Shown in pieces: positions 8,065 through 15,713 of a stretch of 64,000 bases of DNA. The translations under genes were made by a program, and so were the position numbers. Origin of the DNA: Spirochaetota bacterium (GTDB taxonomy: Bacteria; Spirochaetota; UBA4802; UBA5550); contig JAFGBT010000028.1 of assembly GCA_016933025.1 (NCBI GenBank), positions 62,001-126,000 on the forward strand, read 5' to 3'. Within the stretch, counting starts at the first letter, position 1, and every line of letters starts with the position of its first letter. The notes under the pieces were generated by a model that saw only the letters and a list, made by a program, of their open reading frames with translations, did not search any database and had not been told where the DNA came from.

Positions 8065-8913
8065 ATGAAAATCGAAACCCTGAAGAACAAAAAACTCACC
8101 TTGACCAACAAGGGCAGACTGGAACTCATTTTTATCGGCGTCGGAAGCGCCTTCACCAAGCGACAGTACCAGACCAACCTTCTGATCATCAAGGGTAAGG
8201 ATCATATCCTGGTAGACTGCGGCACACGGTGCACGGAAGCCCTTGTTAAACTCGGCATCAGCCCTTCGGATATACGGACTCTGCTGATCACGCACTCCCA
8301 TGCCGACCACATCGGCGGGCTCGAGGAGCTCGCCATAACGGGGAGGTACGTCACCAAACGAAAACCGGTCATGATCATTAACGACACCTACGAGCATTTT
8401 CTGTGGGAGATGTCGCTCAGGGGCGGTTGCGGGCACAACGAGAAGACCGCCCATCAAATACTGACCTTCAGGGACTACTTCGACGTCATCCGGCCGCACA
8501 GGCTCAATGAGCACCCCCGCGAGACATTCGGCGCCAGGATCGGGGGCATCGACATCAAGATGATGCGAACCATGCACATTCCCGATTCCTCGCCCGACTG
8601 GAGGAGTTCATTCTGGAGCTGCGGCGTATTAATCGACGATCGCGTCCTCTTTACCAGTGATACCCGTTACGACGCCGACCTGCTGACCTACTTTGACGAA
8701 ACATTCGGCCTCGACGCGATTTTTCACGACTGCCAGCTTTTCACCGGAGGCGTACACGCGGGAATCGATGAGCTGAAGCAGCTACCTGGTGAGATCAAGA
8801 AGAAGCTCTTTCTGACCCACTACGGCGACAACTGGGGTGATTTCAAGACTACGGCTAAACAATTCGGATTCGCGGGCTTCGCTCAACAGCATGTCCGCTA
8901 CATTTTCGACTGA
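8065..8913 (+). CDS. Metallo-beta-lactamase-fold hydrolase
   Basis: 282 residues of the MBL superfamily. The metal-binding signature THSHADH is at about residues 75-81, preceded by the usual DCGTRC strand, with later metal-ligand candidates in MHIPDSS, TSDTRYDAD (bridging Asp) and the closing LTHYGD. This arrangement resembles RNase Z/phosphodiesterase-like members more than true beta-lactamases. No signal peptide, so it is cytoplasmic. GGAGG lies seven bases before the ATG. Substrate cannot be told from sequence. Convergent with the pseudoprotease gene, 26 bases away. Confidence 0.8.
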   Translation: MKIETLKNKKLTLTNKGRLELIFIGVGSAFTKRQYQTNLLIIKGKDHILVDCGTRCTEALVKLGISPSDIRTLLITHSHADHIGGLEELAITGRYVTKRKPVMIINDTYEHFLWEMSLRGGCGHNEKTAHQILTFRDYFDVIRPHRLNEHPRETFGARIGGIDIKMMRTMHIPDSSPDWRSSFWSCGVLIDDRVLFTSDTRYDADLLTYFDETFGLDAIFHDCQLFTGGVHAGIDELKQLPGEIKKKLFLTHYGDNWGDFKTTAKQFGFAGFAQQHVRYIFD

Positions 8914-8939
8914 TCATGCCGCACACGGGTGCCAGACGG

Positions 8940-10442
8940 TCACCTGGCCGGCACGCTGTGGGGCGAACTGATATTGTAGGTCTTCAAGAGCTCCCCTTCT
9001 CCGCTTCTGGCGGCATTTCTGTCAATTACGACCGTCGTTTCCCCGACGAATTCAAACACGATAAACCGGGAAGCCGCACCCTGCACTATTTTTTTCAGGT
9101 GCATCAGGTCTTTCACCTGAACGCCGTTGGCGCTTTTTAGAATCAGGTTGTTGTAGTACTGGTAGCCCCTGTTCACGGGGTCAGGGAGAACCCTGTTCAG
9201 AACGACAAAGCCGTCTACGGCTCCAGCGGCGGAGAACTGTTTTACCGCGTCGTAATAATAGAGGAGCCTCTTATCCGCCTTCTTTCTCCACTCGCGACCG
9301 AACGACTCGAGATACCCGGCGGTCAGTTCCTGGAACAGGAGGCCGCCGAAAATATAGTAGCGCGGCACGGCATCGTGGGAGACAAGGGGGATGAGACAGC
9401 AATCAACGGGCACCGGCTTGAGCCTGAACCGAACGTCGATCTTCCTCCGATCGCGCAGAACCTTCATGGAAACCGTCTCGCCGACGAACCGGCCCACCTG
9501 GATGAGGCCGTGATAATACAGCTTGCCGTAAGGGGTATCGTACATCCCGTTATCGTCGATATCGCGGCCGTCGATTGAAAGAATGATGTCATTCCTTTTC
9601 AGCACGTCGCCTCCGCTCGAGATCGGCGGCACCTCAGTTATGAAAACACCGCTCTCGCCCCGCCCCATGCCGAAATACTCTCTCAGGTTCACATCGCCCT
9701 GCACGTCCATGCTCTCGACCCAGAAAAAAGGGACGCCGTCGTACCTGCCGTCGGCAACGTCCTTCTGCATTCTCCGGATCACCTCCACTCCTAACACGTA
9801 CAGCGTCTTCGTTTCGTTATTGAGGCCTGTGGCGATCCCCGCCAGTTTGCCGTCGATGAATACAGGCTCGCCGCTACCGCCGTCGTTCATGCTGGTAGAG
9901 AACTGGTGCATAACGACGCCGCAGTTCGGCTCATAATACCGTATGGAGGATTTGGTCAGCTCCGCTATGTATTCCTTGAAGCTGCTCATGACGTCCCACT
10001 TGTAGACCCGAGCGGACCTTCCCGATATCTTCCATGCCGGCGCGAGTTCGGCAGGCTTCAGTCCCGCGAAAAACTCGGCATCCTGCACCCCGAGGAGGGC
10101 GAGGCCGCAGTGATAATCCTTGACGAGCACCTCCGCCTCGTACCTGCGCGGCCCCCCCTTCTTCATGACCTCGACAAGAACGTGATCTGTCATCGAGTAT
10201 GCTGAAGTCAGTATGCGATTCCCCGCTATCACGCAGCCGGCGATGCTCGAGCGGCTGATTTCCCCATTCTGCCACGGCGAGGCATAATCCTTCTTCTGCG
10301 AGGTTACGATGATGCTGACCACGCGGTCCTCCATCGATTCCGCGGAGAGCGGCGCGTATGTGCATAATGCCGTGGCGAGGCATGCAATTATGAGAGTGAT
10401 TTTCAAGATCTTTGAACCTCGCAATATCATGATGGCCGTCAC
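8940..10442 (-). CDS. Deg9-like serine pseudoprotease with PDZ domains
   Basis: 500 residues with an N-terminal signal/anchor, a trypsin-like domain, a PDZ-like region (VLKRNDIILSIDGRDI) and a C-terminal degenerate PDZ (NNLILKSANGVQVKDL) as in the Deg9/Deg10 branch of S1C proteases. It is clearly a paralogue of the gene just upstream. Aligned by eye, the catalytic His (TNAHVV) is replaced by Tyr82 (TSAYSM) and the catalytic Asp (HDCDLAIL) by Gly113 (YHCGLALL), while Ser190 remains in NDGGSGEPV. It is therefore predicted to be inactive. It starts with GTG overlapping the upstream stop by four bases (GTGA), so the two are translationally coupled. An ATG four codons in (10430) is an alternative start. 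Confidence 0.82.
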   Translation of the reverse strand: MTAIMILRGSKILKITLIIACLATALCTYAPLSAESMEDRVVSIIVTSQKKDYASPWQNGEISRSSIAGCVIAGNRILTSAYSMTDHVLVEVMKKGGPRRYEAEVLVKDYHCGLALLGVQDAEFFAGLKPAELAPAWKISGRSARVYKWDVMSSFKEYIAELTKSSIRYYEPNCGVVMHQFSTSMNDGGSGEPVFIDGKLAGIATGLNNETKTLYVLGVEVIRRMQKDVADGRYDGVPFFWVESMDVQGDVNLREYFGMGRGESGVFITEVPPISSGGDVLKRNDIILSIDGRDIDDNGMYDTPYGKLYYHGLIQVGRFVGETVSMKVLRDRRKIDVRFRLKPVPVDCCLIPLVSHDAVPRYYIFGGLLFQELTAGYLESFGREWRKKADKRLLYYYDAVKQFSAAGAVDGFVVLNRVLPDPVNRGYQYYNNLILKSANGVQVKDLMHLKKIVQGAASRFIVFEFVGETTVVIDRNAARSGEGELLKTYNISSPHSVPAR

Positions 10443-11905
10443 AACCTCATGGGCGACGGTATATTGTACTTTTCCATTATCCGACGATTTGCCGCTTCCA
10501 CCTCCGAGGCCTTGATCACAAGCGGGAAGCTGGTGCCGTCGATGCGAATGACATGAAAGGCCCCAAGCGGTTTCCGGAACGCTTTCACGACGTCACCGAG
10601 ACAGGTTATCTTCACGTTATTTATGCTATCAACCACCCGGTCATGAACGTCGGATATGTAGGCGTTCGCCGGATCAGGGAGCACCCTGGTAAGCGTGACG
10701 AATTCTTTTCTCTCTGGAAAAACGGCGTCCTGGATGTAATACGAATAGTAATAGAGCAGCCTTCTTTCTGCGTTGTACCACCACTTGTCCCAGGTTTTCA
10801 AATATTCTTTCGAAAGCGGTTGGAATACGAGACCGCCGAACATACAGTAGCGCGGCAGCGTCTCGTATTCGTTGAACCATGAAATCCTGAACTGATACGT
10901 GCCCAGGGGATACCGTACCGTGACCGTCTTCCCCTTCCGCAGTACGTTTATCGACACCATGTCGCCAATCTGCTTGAGATCTATCAAATATGAGTAAAAA
11001 ATTCGCCCCTGCATGAACGGGATGGTGCCGTCATTGGCGATCTTCTGTGAATCAATGCTCAGGATGACGTCCCCCCTCATAAGATGCCTGTCGGCGCCGC
11101 CGCCCGGCATTACCACTGAAACGAGAATGCCGGTCTGGCCGTCCCGCATACCCAGGTAGCGCCGGTAACTGACGTTCTCCAGTGTTTCGGTGAAAACCCC
11201 GAGAGTGGGGAAACCCTCGTACCTGCCGTCCCTTACGTCCTCGAGAAAGTGCCTGATCACCGGGACCGGTATCATGTAGCCGATATTGTCCGAATTCGCG
11301 CTCGCCTGGAACGCTACGCCGACAATTTTGTTTTTCTGTATGACCGGCCCGCCGCTATTGCCCGGGTTGATCGCCGCGTCGGTCTGTATGGAAAGAAAGG
11401 AGACGCTGCCGCAGTGGGAGTATTCGCTGATTTCTATCCGGGAGGTGACGCCCTCGGTGATCGATATGCGGCTTCCGCCCATGGGATACCCGTACGTGGC
11501 GACCCTGGACCTGAGCGCAGGGATCCCGCCAAACTCCAGCGCCAGTGTGTCATGGTAGAATTTCGGGTCTTTCGCTTTCAGGATGGCGAGATCGCAGTCA
11601 TGTCCTATATACAGGATCTCCGCGTCATACAGCTCGGGATCGTTCTCCTTTTTAACCTGGATGTATGTGGCGTCCGAAACGACATGGGCGTTGGTCAGTA
11701 TCAGGCCCTTTGCGATAATGGCGCCGGAGCCGACCGTAGTTTCCTGATCCTTCATTCTCCACGGCATGTTGTAATCGGGCCGGACGGAGGTCCGCACGAT
11801 CTTGACGGTGCCCCGGCTGATGTCCGCCGATACTTCGCTTCCCGGGGAGGCGGGCGAAAACAGCACAAGCATTGCCGCGACGACGATTCCATGGATCATT
11901 TTCAT
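10439..11905 (-). CDS. Deg9-like S1C serine protease with PDZ domains
   Basis: 488 residues with a signal peptide (MKMIHGIVVAAMLVLFSPAS), then a trypsin-like domain with an intact catalytic triad: His74 in TNAHVV, Asp105 in HDCDLAIL and Ser184 in NPGNSGGPV. A PDZ domain follows (LMRGDVILSIDSQKI), then a C-terminal segment with the Deg9/10-type second PDZ (VLPDPANAY ... DSINNVKITCLGDVVKAF). It should be a periplasmic HtrA-family protease in protein quality control. It is the first gene of a two-gene unit; the downstream paralogue has lost the triad, suggesting a mixed active/inactive assembly. That assembly is inference. Confidence 0.88.
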   Translation of the reverse strand: MKMIHGIVVAAMLVLFSPASPGSEVSADISRGTVKIVRTSVRPDYNMPWRMKDQETTVGSGAIIAKGLILTNAHVVSDATYIQVKKENDPELYDAEILYIGHDCDLAILKAKDPKFYHDTLALEFGGIPALRSRVATYGYPMGGSRISITEGVTSRIEISEYSHCGSVSFLSIQTDAAINPGNSGGPVIQKNKIVGVAFQASANSDNIGYMIPVPVIRHFLEDVRDGRYEGFPTLGVFTETLENVSYRRYLGMRDGQTGILVSVVMPGGGADRHLMRGDVILSIDSQKIANDGTIPFMQGRIFYSYLIDLKQIGDMVSINVLRKGKTVTVRYPLGTYQFRISWFNEYETLPRYCMFGGLVFQPLSKEYLKTWDKWWYNAERRLLYYYSYYIQDAVFPERKEFVTLTRVLPDPANAYISDVHDRVVDSINNVKITCLGDVVKAFRKPLGAFHVIRIDGTSFPLVIKASEVEAANRRIMEKYNIPSPMRL

Positions 11906-12003
11906 TATTCGTTCCTTGCAGTCGGATTAATTTATTGGACCATACAATCCGACGAGCCCTTTTGTCAAATTATTTTACCGCACTCAGCCGGCAGCTCTCC
12001 GGA

Positions 12004-12309
12004 TCAGGGAAGATCGGCAATGTTATTCTCGTGTTCGATGATGCGCATCGTTATCTCGATAATCTCGCCGACGGTCTCTGCCGGGTGTCCCGTCATATAT
12101 TTCCCGACTGTCTTGAGCTCGACATCCAGCCTGTATTTTTTAATGAAAATTTCCAGGAGCTCGACAAACATCAGGGAATCGCCCTAAAGGTCTTTGATTA
12201 CATTCGTTGTATCGTGTATATCCCTGAGAGGGATCTCGCATTCCTCGGAAAAGAACTCGTATACGATCCTCCTGACCTCGTCCCCAGTCCCGCTTTCTAT
12301 CATTGCCAT
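12004..12309 (-). pseudogene. Acyl-carrier-protein-like gene with an in-frame TAG
   Basis: Reading from the ATG at 12309 (GGAG five bases upstream) gives 41 codons, ending MxxFSEECEIPLRDIHDTTNVIKDL-like, then TAG at 12186-12184, then an open frame of 59 codons in the same phase: GDSLMFVELLEIFIKKY ... to TGA at 12004. The joined product is about 100 residues, normal for an acyl carrier protein, and the stop falls directly before the GDSL phosphopantetheine-attachment motif (Ser in DSLMFVEL). A single CAG to TAG change would explain it. TAG ends other genes here, so general recoding is unlikely. Either a recent pseudogene, a sequencing error or suppressed readthrough. Confidence 0.65.
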
Positions 12310-12574
12310 AAAAACTCCAGCACCGGCATCGCGTTATAACCAGCAAAAGATGAAGAATTTGATATTGCAACTTATATTTTACGAAAGAGCGAATTATTCG
12401 GAATTTCATCGAGGAGGACGACGGTAACGTAATTATCATAATTTCCGGCAGGACCCGCGGCCCGCTGAAATGGAAAAATCACGGCCCCAGACAATTATTC
12501 TTGACCTCATCCAATATGTTGCGTTCAATATGATGATGTATCGGCACCTGGATTGATTTCGGGCCGAAAAAATT

Positions 12575-13708
12575 ATGCGCGTTCCACGGGTAAAATCTCG
12601 TTCCCATCTAGCCGGCATGGTCGCCTGCCTCGCCCTGGCATTCATATGCTGCGCCCACCTCTTAACCGTTAAAGACCTCGGGATATTCGGCACAAGCAGG
12701 AAGCGCAGCGTGCTCGGACAGGACGGGTGCACGCCGATTCCCATCGGTAACGCGATGATGTGGACCTTCGGCGACACCATACTCGGCACATGGAAGGGCG
12801 AGCTCTCCAGCAGCGCCACCTTTGAGGATTCGGCCGTCATGAAGGGAATGATCAGCAATTCCCTCGCTTTTACGCGGATCCCGGACGACGAAACGATTGC
12901 AGACCTCGATTTCCTCTTTTACAAAGAGGAGGGAACCGTCGCTCCCTTCATCAAACACAACCCGGGAGAGGACCCGAGTACCTGGCGGTTCTGGGCCATC
13001 GACGGCATCCTTATCGGCGAAACAGTCTGCGTATATTACATCATCGTGAAGATCGACAAAAGCATCACGGTGAGCGAAAGCAACCCGATGCCCATCAGAA
13101 TCGAGGGGGTCGGCCTGGCTGAATGGCGGAAACCGGCGGACTGGATACCGGGCGACCCGGTCAGCTTCAGGAGAACCGTAAAGCTATTTTCCGCTAACGA
13201 GCCGGTATTCGGCGATTCAGTCATACGGCACGGCGACTTTCTGTATCTGATCGGACACGGTCCCGCTGCCGGGAAAAGGGTGCCCGCATACGCCGCCAGG
13301 GTTCCGGCGACATCGATCAGAAACAGGGCGGCCTACAAATTCCTCGACGATAATGGAAGATGGGTTGCGGGCATCAAAAACGCGCGTCCCCTGTTTCAGG
13401 ACGTGATGGGCGAACTCTCCCTCAGCTATAATGAGCGGCTCGGCAGATACATCATTATCTATTGCAGCCTGGACGGCATGATAAAGCTGGCGGCCTTTAA
13501 AGATTTCCCGCTCGTGAAAAGCAGGGAGACCTTTATCATCTACGTTCCGCCCACGCTTCCGGTCATCCCATCACGGCCCAATCTATTCTATTATTCCGGC
13601 AAAGAAATATTACACACTGGCCGGGCAATTTACGCAATTTATATTAATCCCGCTCTCTACCAGCCAATGCTATTGAAAATACCCTACCCCGCCATACCCC
13701 TTAAATAA
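12575..13708 (+). CDS. DUF4185-like secreted protein
   Basis: 377 residues. The N-terminus is basic then hydrophobic (VACLALAFICC), consistent with a signal peptide or a lipobox ending at a Cys. The mature part repeats short beta-strand blades with motifs such as MMWTFGDTILG, WRFWAIDGILIGETVCVYY, SVIRHGDFLYLIGHG and LSYNERLGRYIIIYC, which match the five-bladed beta-propeller style of DUF4185 and related glycoside-binding proteins. Probably periplasmic or surface-located; enzymatic activity is not shown. The 265 bases upstream contain no convincing gene on this strand. Its stop lies within the terminator of the convergent Lys-rich gene. Confidence 0.6.
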   Translation: MRVPRVKSRSHLAGMVACLALAFICCAHLLTVKDLGIFGTSRKRSVLGQDGCTPIPIGNAMMWTFGDTILGTWKGELSSSATFEDSAVMKGMISNSLAFTRIPDDETIADLDFLFYKEEGTVAPFIKHNPGEDPSTWRFWAIDGILIGETVCVYYIIVKIDKSITVSESNPMPIRIEGVGLAEWRKPADWIPGDPVSFRRTVKLFSANEPVFGDSVIRHGDFLYLIGHGPAAGKRVPAYAARVPATSIRNRAAYKFLDDNGRWVAGIKNARPLFQDVMGELSLSYNERLGRYIIIYCSLDGMIKLAAFKDFPLVKSRETFIIYVPPTLPVIPSRPNLFYYSGKEILHTGRAIYAIYINPALYQPMLLKIPYPAIPLK

Positions 13709-13740
13709 AAACGCCATCCCGGCATGAACCGACATGGCGT
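13705..13740 (-). terminator. Intrinsic terminator of the Lys-rich YHYH gene
   Basis: Arms ACGCCAT at 13711-13717 and ATGGCGT at 13734-13740 form a hairpin, with extra GG/CC pairing inside the loop. Read on the minus strand the stem is followed by TTTTTATTT, a good U-tract. It lies 25 bases beyond the stop of the minus-strand gene and overlaps the end of the convergent plus-strand gene. Confidence 0.65.
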
Positions 13741-13764
13741 CAGTTAATTGTCTTCGCGTCTTAA

Positions 13765-14283
13765 TTAATCAGTTTTTTTCGCCTTCTTTTTGGTTGCAGT
13801 TTTCTTTTTGGCTGTTTTTTTCTTTGTTTTCTTTTCCTTTTTTGCTTTAGTCTCTTTTTTTTCTTTCTTTTTTTGCTTCTCTTTGGTACTCTTTTTTTCT
13901 TTTTTATCCTTTTTCTTTTTATCGTCTTTTTCTTTTACCGTCTTCTTTTTCTTTGTTTTATCCTTTTTCTTGGTATCCTTTTTTTCTTTCTTTTCTTTTT
14001 TCTCTTTCTTCTCTTTTTTCTCCTTCTTTAGTTTTTTCTCTTTTTTTTCTTTCTTATCCTTCTTCTCTTTTACGTAACTCCTCTCGTTATCGTCCTTTTT
14101 ATTCCTGTCTTCGTATCGCCTGCTCCTGTCAACCTTAATCCCGTCTTTGGTATGATAATGATATTCCCTCTTCGCGTGGTCCCAATGTCCTCCATCGGCA
14201 TCAAGCCCCCCCGAGTGGCCGTACGTAATCTCAACAATAAAAAATGTCATAAAAATAACAGACGCAATTGTTCTACCCAGCAT
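13765..14283 (-). CDS. YHYH-domain protein with a long poly-Lys tail
   Basis: From the ATG at 14283 (AGGAG upstream) the 172-residue product has a signal peptide (MLGRTIASVIFMTFFIVEITYG), then HSGGLDADGGHWDHAKREYHYH, the YHYH-type motif of small exported proteins, then about 110 residues that are mostly Lys with Glu, Thr and Asp in KKEKKEKK-style repeats. The tail would be strongly basic, fitting binding to anionic polymers such as DNA, teichoic acid-like or LPS phosphates, but this is speculation. The frame extends upstream to 14448, but that part lacks the signal peptide context. The coding strand is nearly all purine here. Confidence 0.7.
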   Translation of the reverse strand: MLGRTIASVIFMTFFIVEITYGHSGGLDADGGHWDHAKREYHYHTKDGIKVDRSRRYEDRNKKDDNERSYVKEKKDKKEKKEKKLKKEKKEKKEKKEKKEKKDTKKKDKTKKKKTVKEKDDKKKKDKKEKKSTKEKQKKKEKKETKAKKEKKTKKKTAKKKTATKKKAKKTD

Positions 14284-14466
14284 ATTTTTTTCTCCTATGA
14301 TAGAATTCACATCGGATGCCTTATACAACACTATATATAAAAAGTCAAGATAATGAGTAGAATGCTGCTGGTTCTGTATAATGTCCCTTAGACCCTTCAC
14401 TGCGGTTGCGAGTTCGCAGAACGGCATAAAAATCGATTTTTTGCGCAAAATACCTGCAAATATCTA

Positions 14467-14494
14467 TTGACAACAAATTATTTATATTTATTAA
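14467..14494 (+). promoter_or_regulatory. Candidate promoter for the OmpL47-like gene
   Basis: TTGACA at 14467-14472, a perfect -35, with TATTAA at 14489-14494 after a 16-base spacer, in very AT-rich DNA. It leaves a leader of roughly 65 bases with TGGAGG before the ATG at 14566. The same gap of 282 bases also contains the upstream region of the divergent Lys-rich gene. Confidence 0.5.
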
Positions 14495-14565
14495 TAACAA
14501 ACTATTGTAGCCCATTTCCGGTAATCAATTATATCTATTTATAGAGAAATTAATGGAGGTTTTGT

Positions 14566-15660
14566 ATGCTTAAAAAACTACTCATGCTATCGGTATGCAT
14601 AACAATTGGGGTTTTCTTCACCAGCCTCGCTTTTACGCAGGACGATCCGTCAACAACCGACCCGACCAAAATTGAGAACGCCCCTGATGAAAGCATGACC
14701 GAAGTAAAAGACGATGTAAAGACCGTCGAGCCCGCAAAAATCGTAAGCGACACATCGGGCCAGCAGTCGACCCCCGCCTCTGACGCCAAGGCGTTCTTTG
14801 ACGGCAAGACAATTTTTGTTAATCCGAAAGTCTTGTTCAAACTGACAACGACGGACGACCTGGCGATCGAGAAAATCGAGTACAAGCTTGACGACGCAGC
14901 CCCGGTCGTTTATGAGAACCCGTTTTCAATCAGTCCGGAAGGCTATCACACGATCAAGTACTACGGCACCGACAAGGCCGGGAACATTGAAGCTGAAAAA
15001 ACCTATAATGTTGCCGTTGACAATACCGGTCCCGCAATCGTCGTAACGACCGACAGCCCGGTTAAAAAAATCGGCGAGACCATTTATTACCAGAAAAACG
15101 TGCTTTTCAGCGTGAACACGAGCGACGCCCTCTCCGGCGTGAACAAGGTGGAATATTCAACTGACGGCGCGAACTACCAGGAATACGCGGCCCCATTCTC
15201 TATACCGGCGACCGGCGATATCAACCTGAAAGTTCGGGCAATCGATAATGTCAACAATCTCACCGAGCAGTTCTCATTCCGGGTGCTTGATGACGCGGGT
15301 AACGAGGTCGAGATGAAGGACGTCGCCATCAGGATGGCAACGGACGAAACAGCTCCGACCGTTGAAATCAAGCCGGATAAGGAGATCAAGAAAATCGAGG
15401 GCTGGAATGTCGCCTCAACCGACGTTAAATACACCGTCGAAGCCAAAGACGACGGTTCCGGCGTTGCGGCCATTTTATATCGGGTCGATGGAAAGGGTGA
15501 ATTCATCCCCTACAAGAGTGAAATCCAGTTCCTGAACAACGGCAAGCACCAAATCGACGCGCGGGCGCTTGACAAGGCGGGCAACATATCGGGCATCACA
15601 TCCTATACGGTATATGTCGACATTCTGCCGCCTGTTTCCAATATTGAAACGGTTGACTGA
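14566..15660 (+). CDS. OmpL47-type repeat protein, secreted
   Basis: 364 residues with a signal peptide (MLKKLLMLSVCITIGVFFTSLAFTQ). After an acidic linker come three copies of an Ig-like OmpL47 repeat of about 90-100 residues, each with the pattern IEYKLDDAxxVVYENPFSI ... GYHTIKYYGTDKAGNIE, seen again as VEYSTDGANYQEYAAPFSI and ILYRVDGKGEFIPYKSEIQ ... GKHQIDARALDKAGNIS. OmpL47-type domains are known from Leptospira outer-membrane/surface proteins and from glycan-related exoproteins. A strong TGGAGG precedes the ATG. It ends in a clear terminator. Surface exposure is inferred from the family. Confidence 0.82.
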   Translation: MLKKLLMLSVCITIGVFFTSLAFTQDDPSTTDPTKIENAPDESMTEVKDDVKTVEPAKIVSDTSGQQSTPASDAKAFFDGKTIFVNPKVLFKLTTTDDLAIEKIEYKLDDAAPVVYENPFSISPEGYHTIKYYGTDKAGNIEAEKTYNVAVDNTGPAIVVTTDSPVKKIGETIYYQKNVLFSVNTSDALSGVNKVEYSTDGANYQEYAAPFSIPATGDINLKVRAIDNVNNLTEQFSFRVLDDAGNEVEMKDVAIRMATDETAPTVEIKPDKEIKKIEGWNVASTDVKYTVEAKDDGSGVAAILYRVDGKGEFIPYKSEIQFLNNGKHQIDARALDKAGNISGITSYTVYVDILPPVSNIETVD

Positions 15661-15669
15661 GAGATACAC

Positions 15670-15698
15670 GGAGGCTCACGCATAATGCGTGAGCCTCC
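15670..15698. terminator. Bidirectional terminator hairpin
   Basis: A perfect 13-bp stem, GGAGGCTCACGCA at 15670-15682 and its complement at 15686-15698, with a three-base loop TAA. It lies between two convergent genes (stops 10 and 16 bases away), so it probably ends both transcripts. The flanking T-tracts are short. Confidence 0.75.
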
Positions 15699-15713
15699 TT
15701 ATTTAATGAGGCT

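Noticed and set aside
12184..12186. General TAG recoding as an amino acid
   Set aside because: TAG ends several intact genes here (carbonic anhydrase, gspH, gspJ), so it acts as a stop.
12388..12540. Plus-strand frame reading KERIIRNFIEEDDGNVIIII and onward
   Set aside because: Protein-like composition but no start codon after the upstream stop and no ribosome binding site; could be a relic but not supportable.
13790..14077. Phe/Ser-rich plus-strand frame
   Set aside because: It is the complement of the Lys-rich tract; low complexity arises from the purine/pyrimidine skew.
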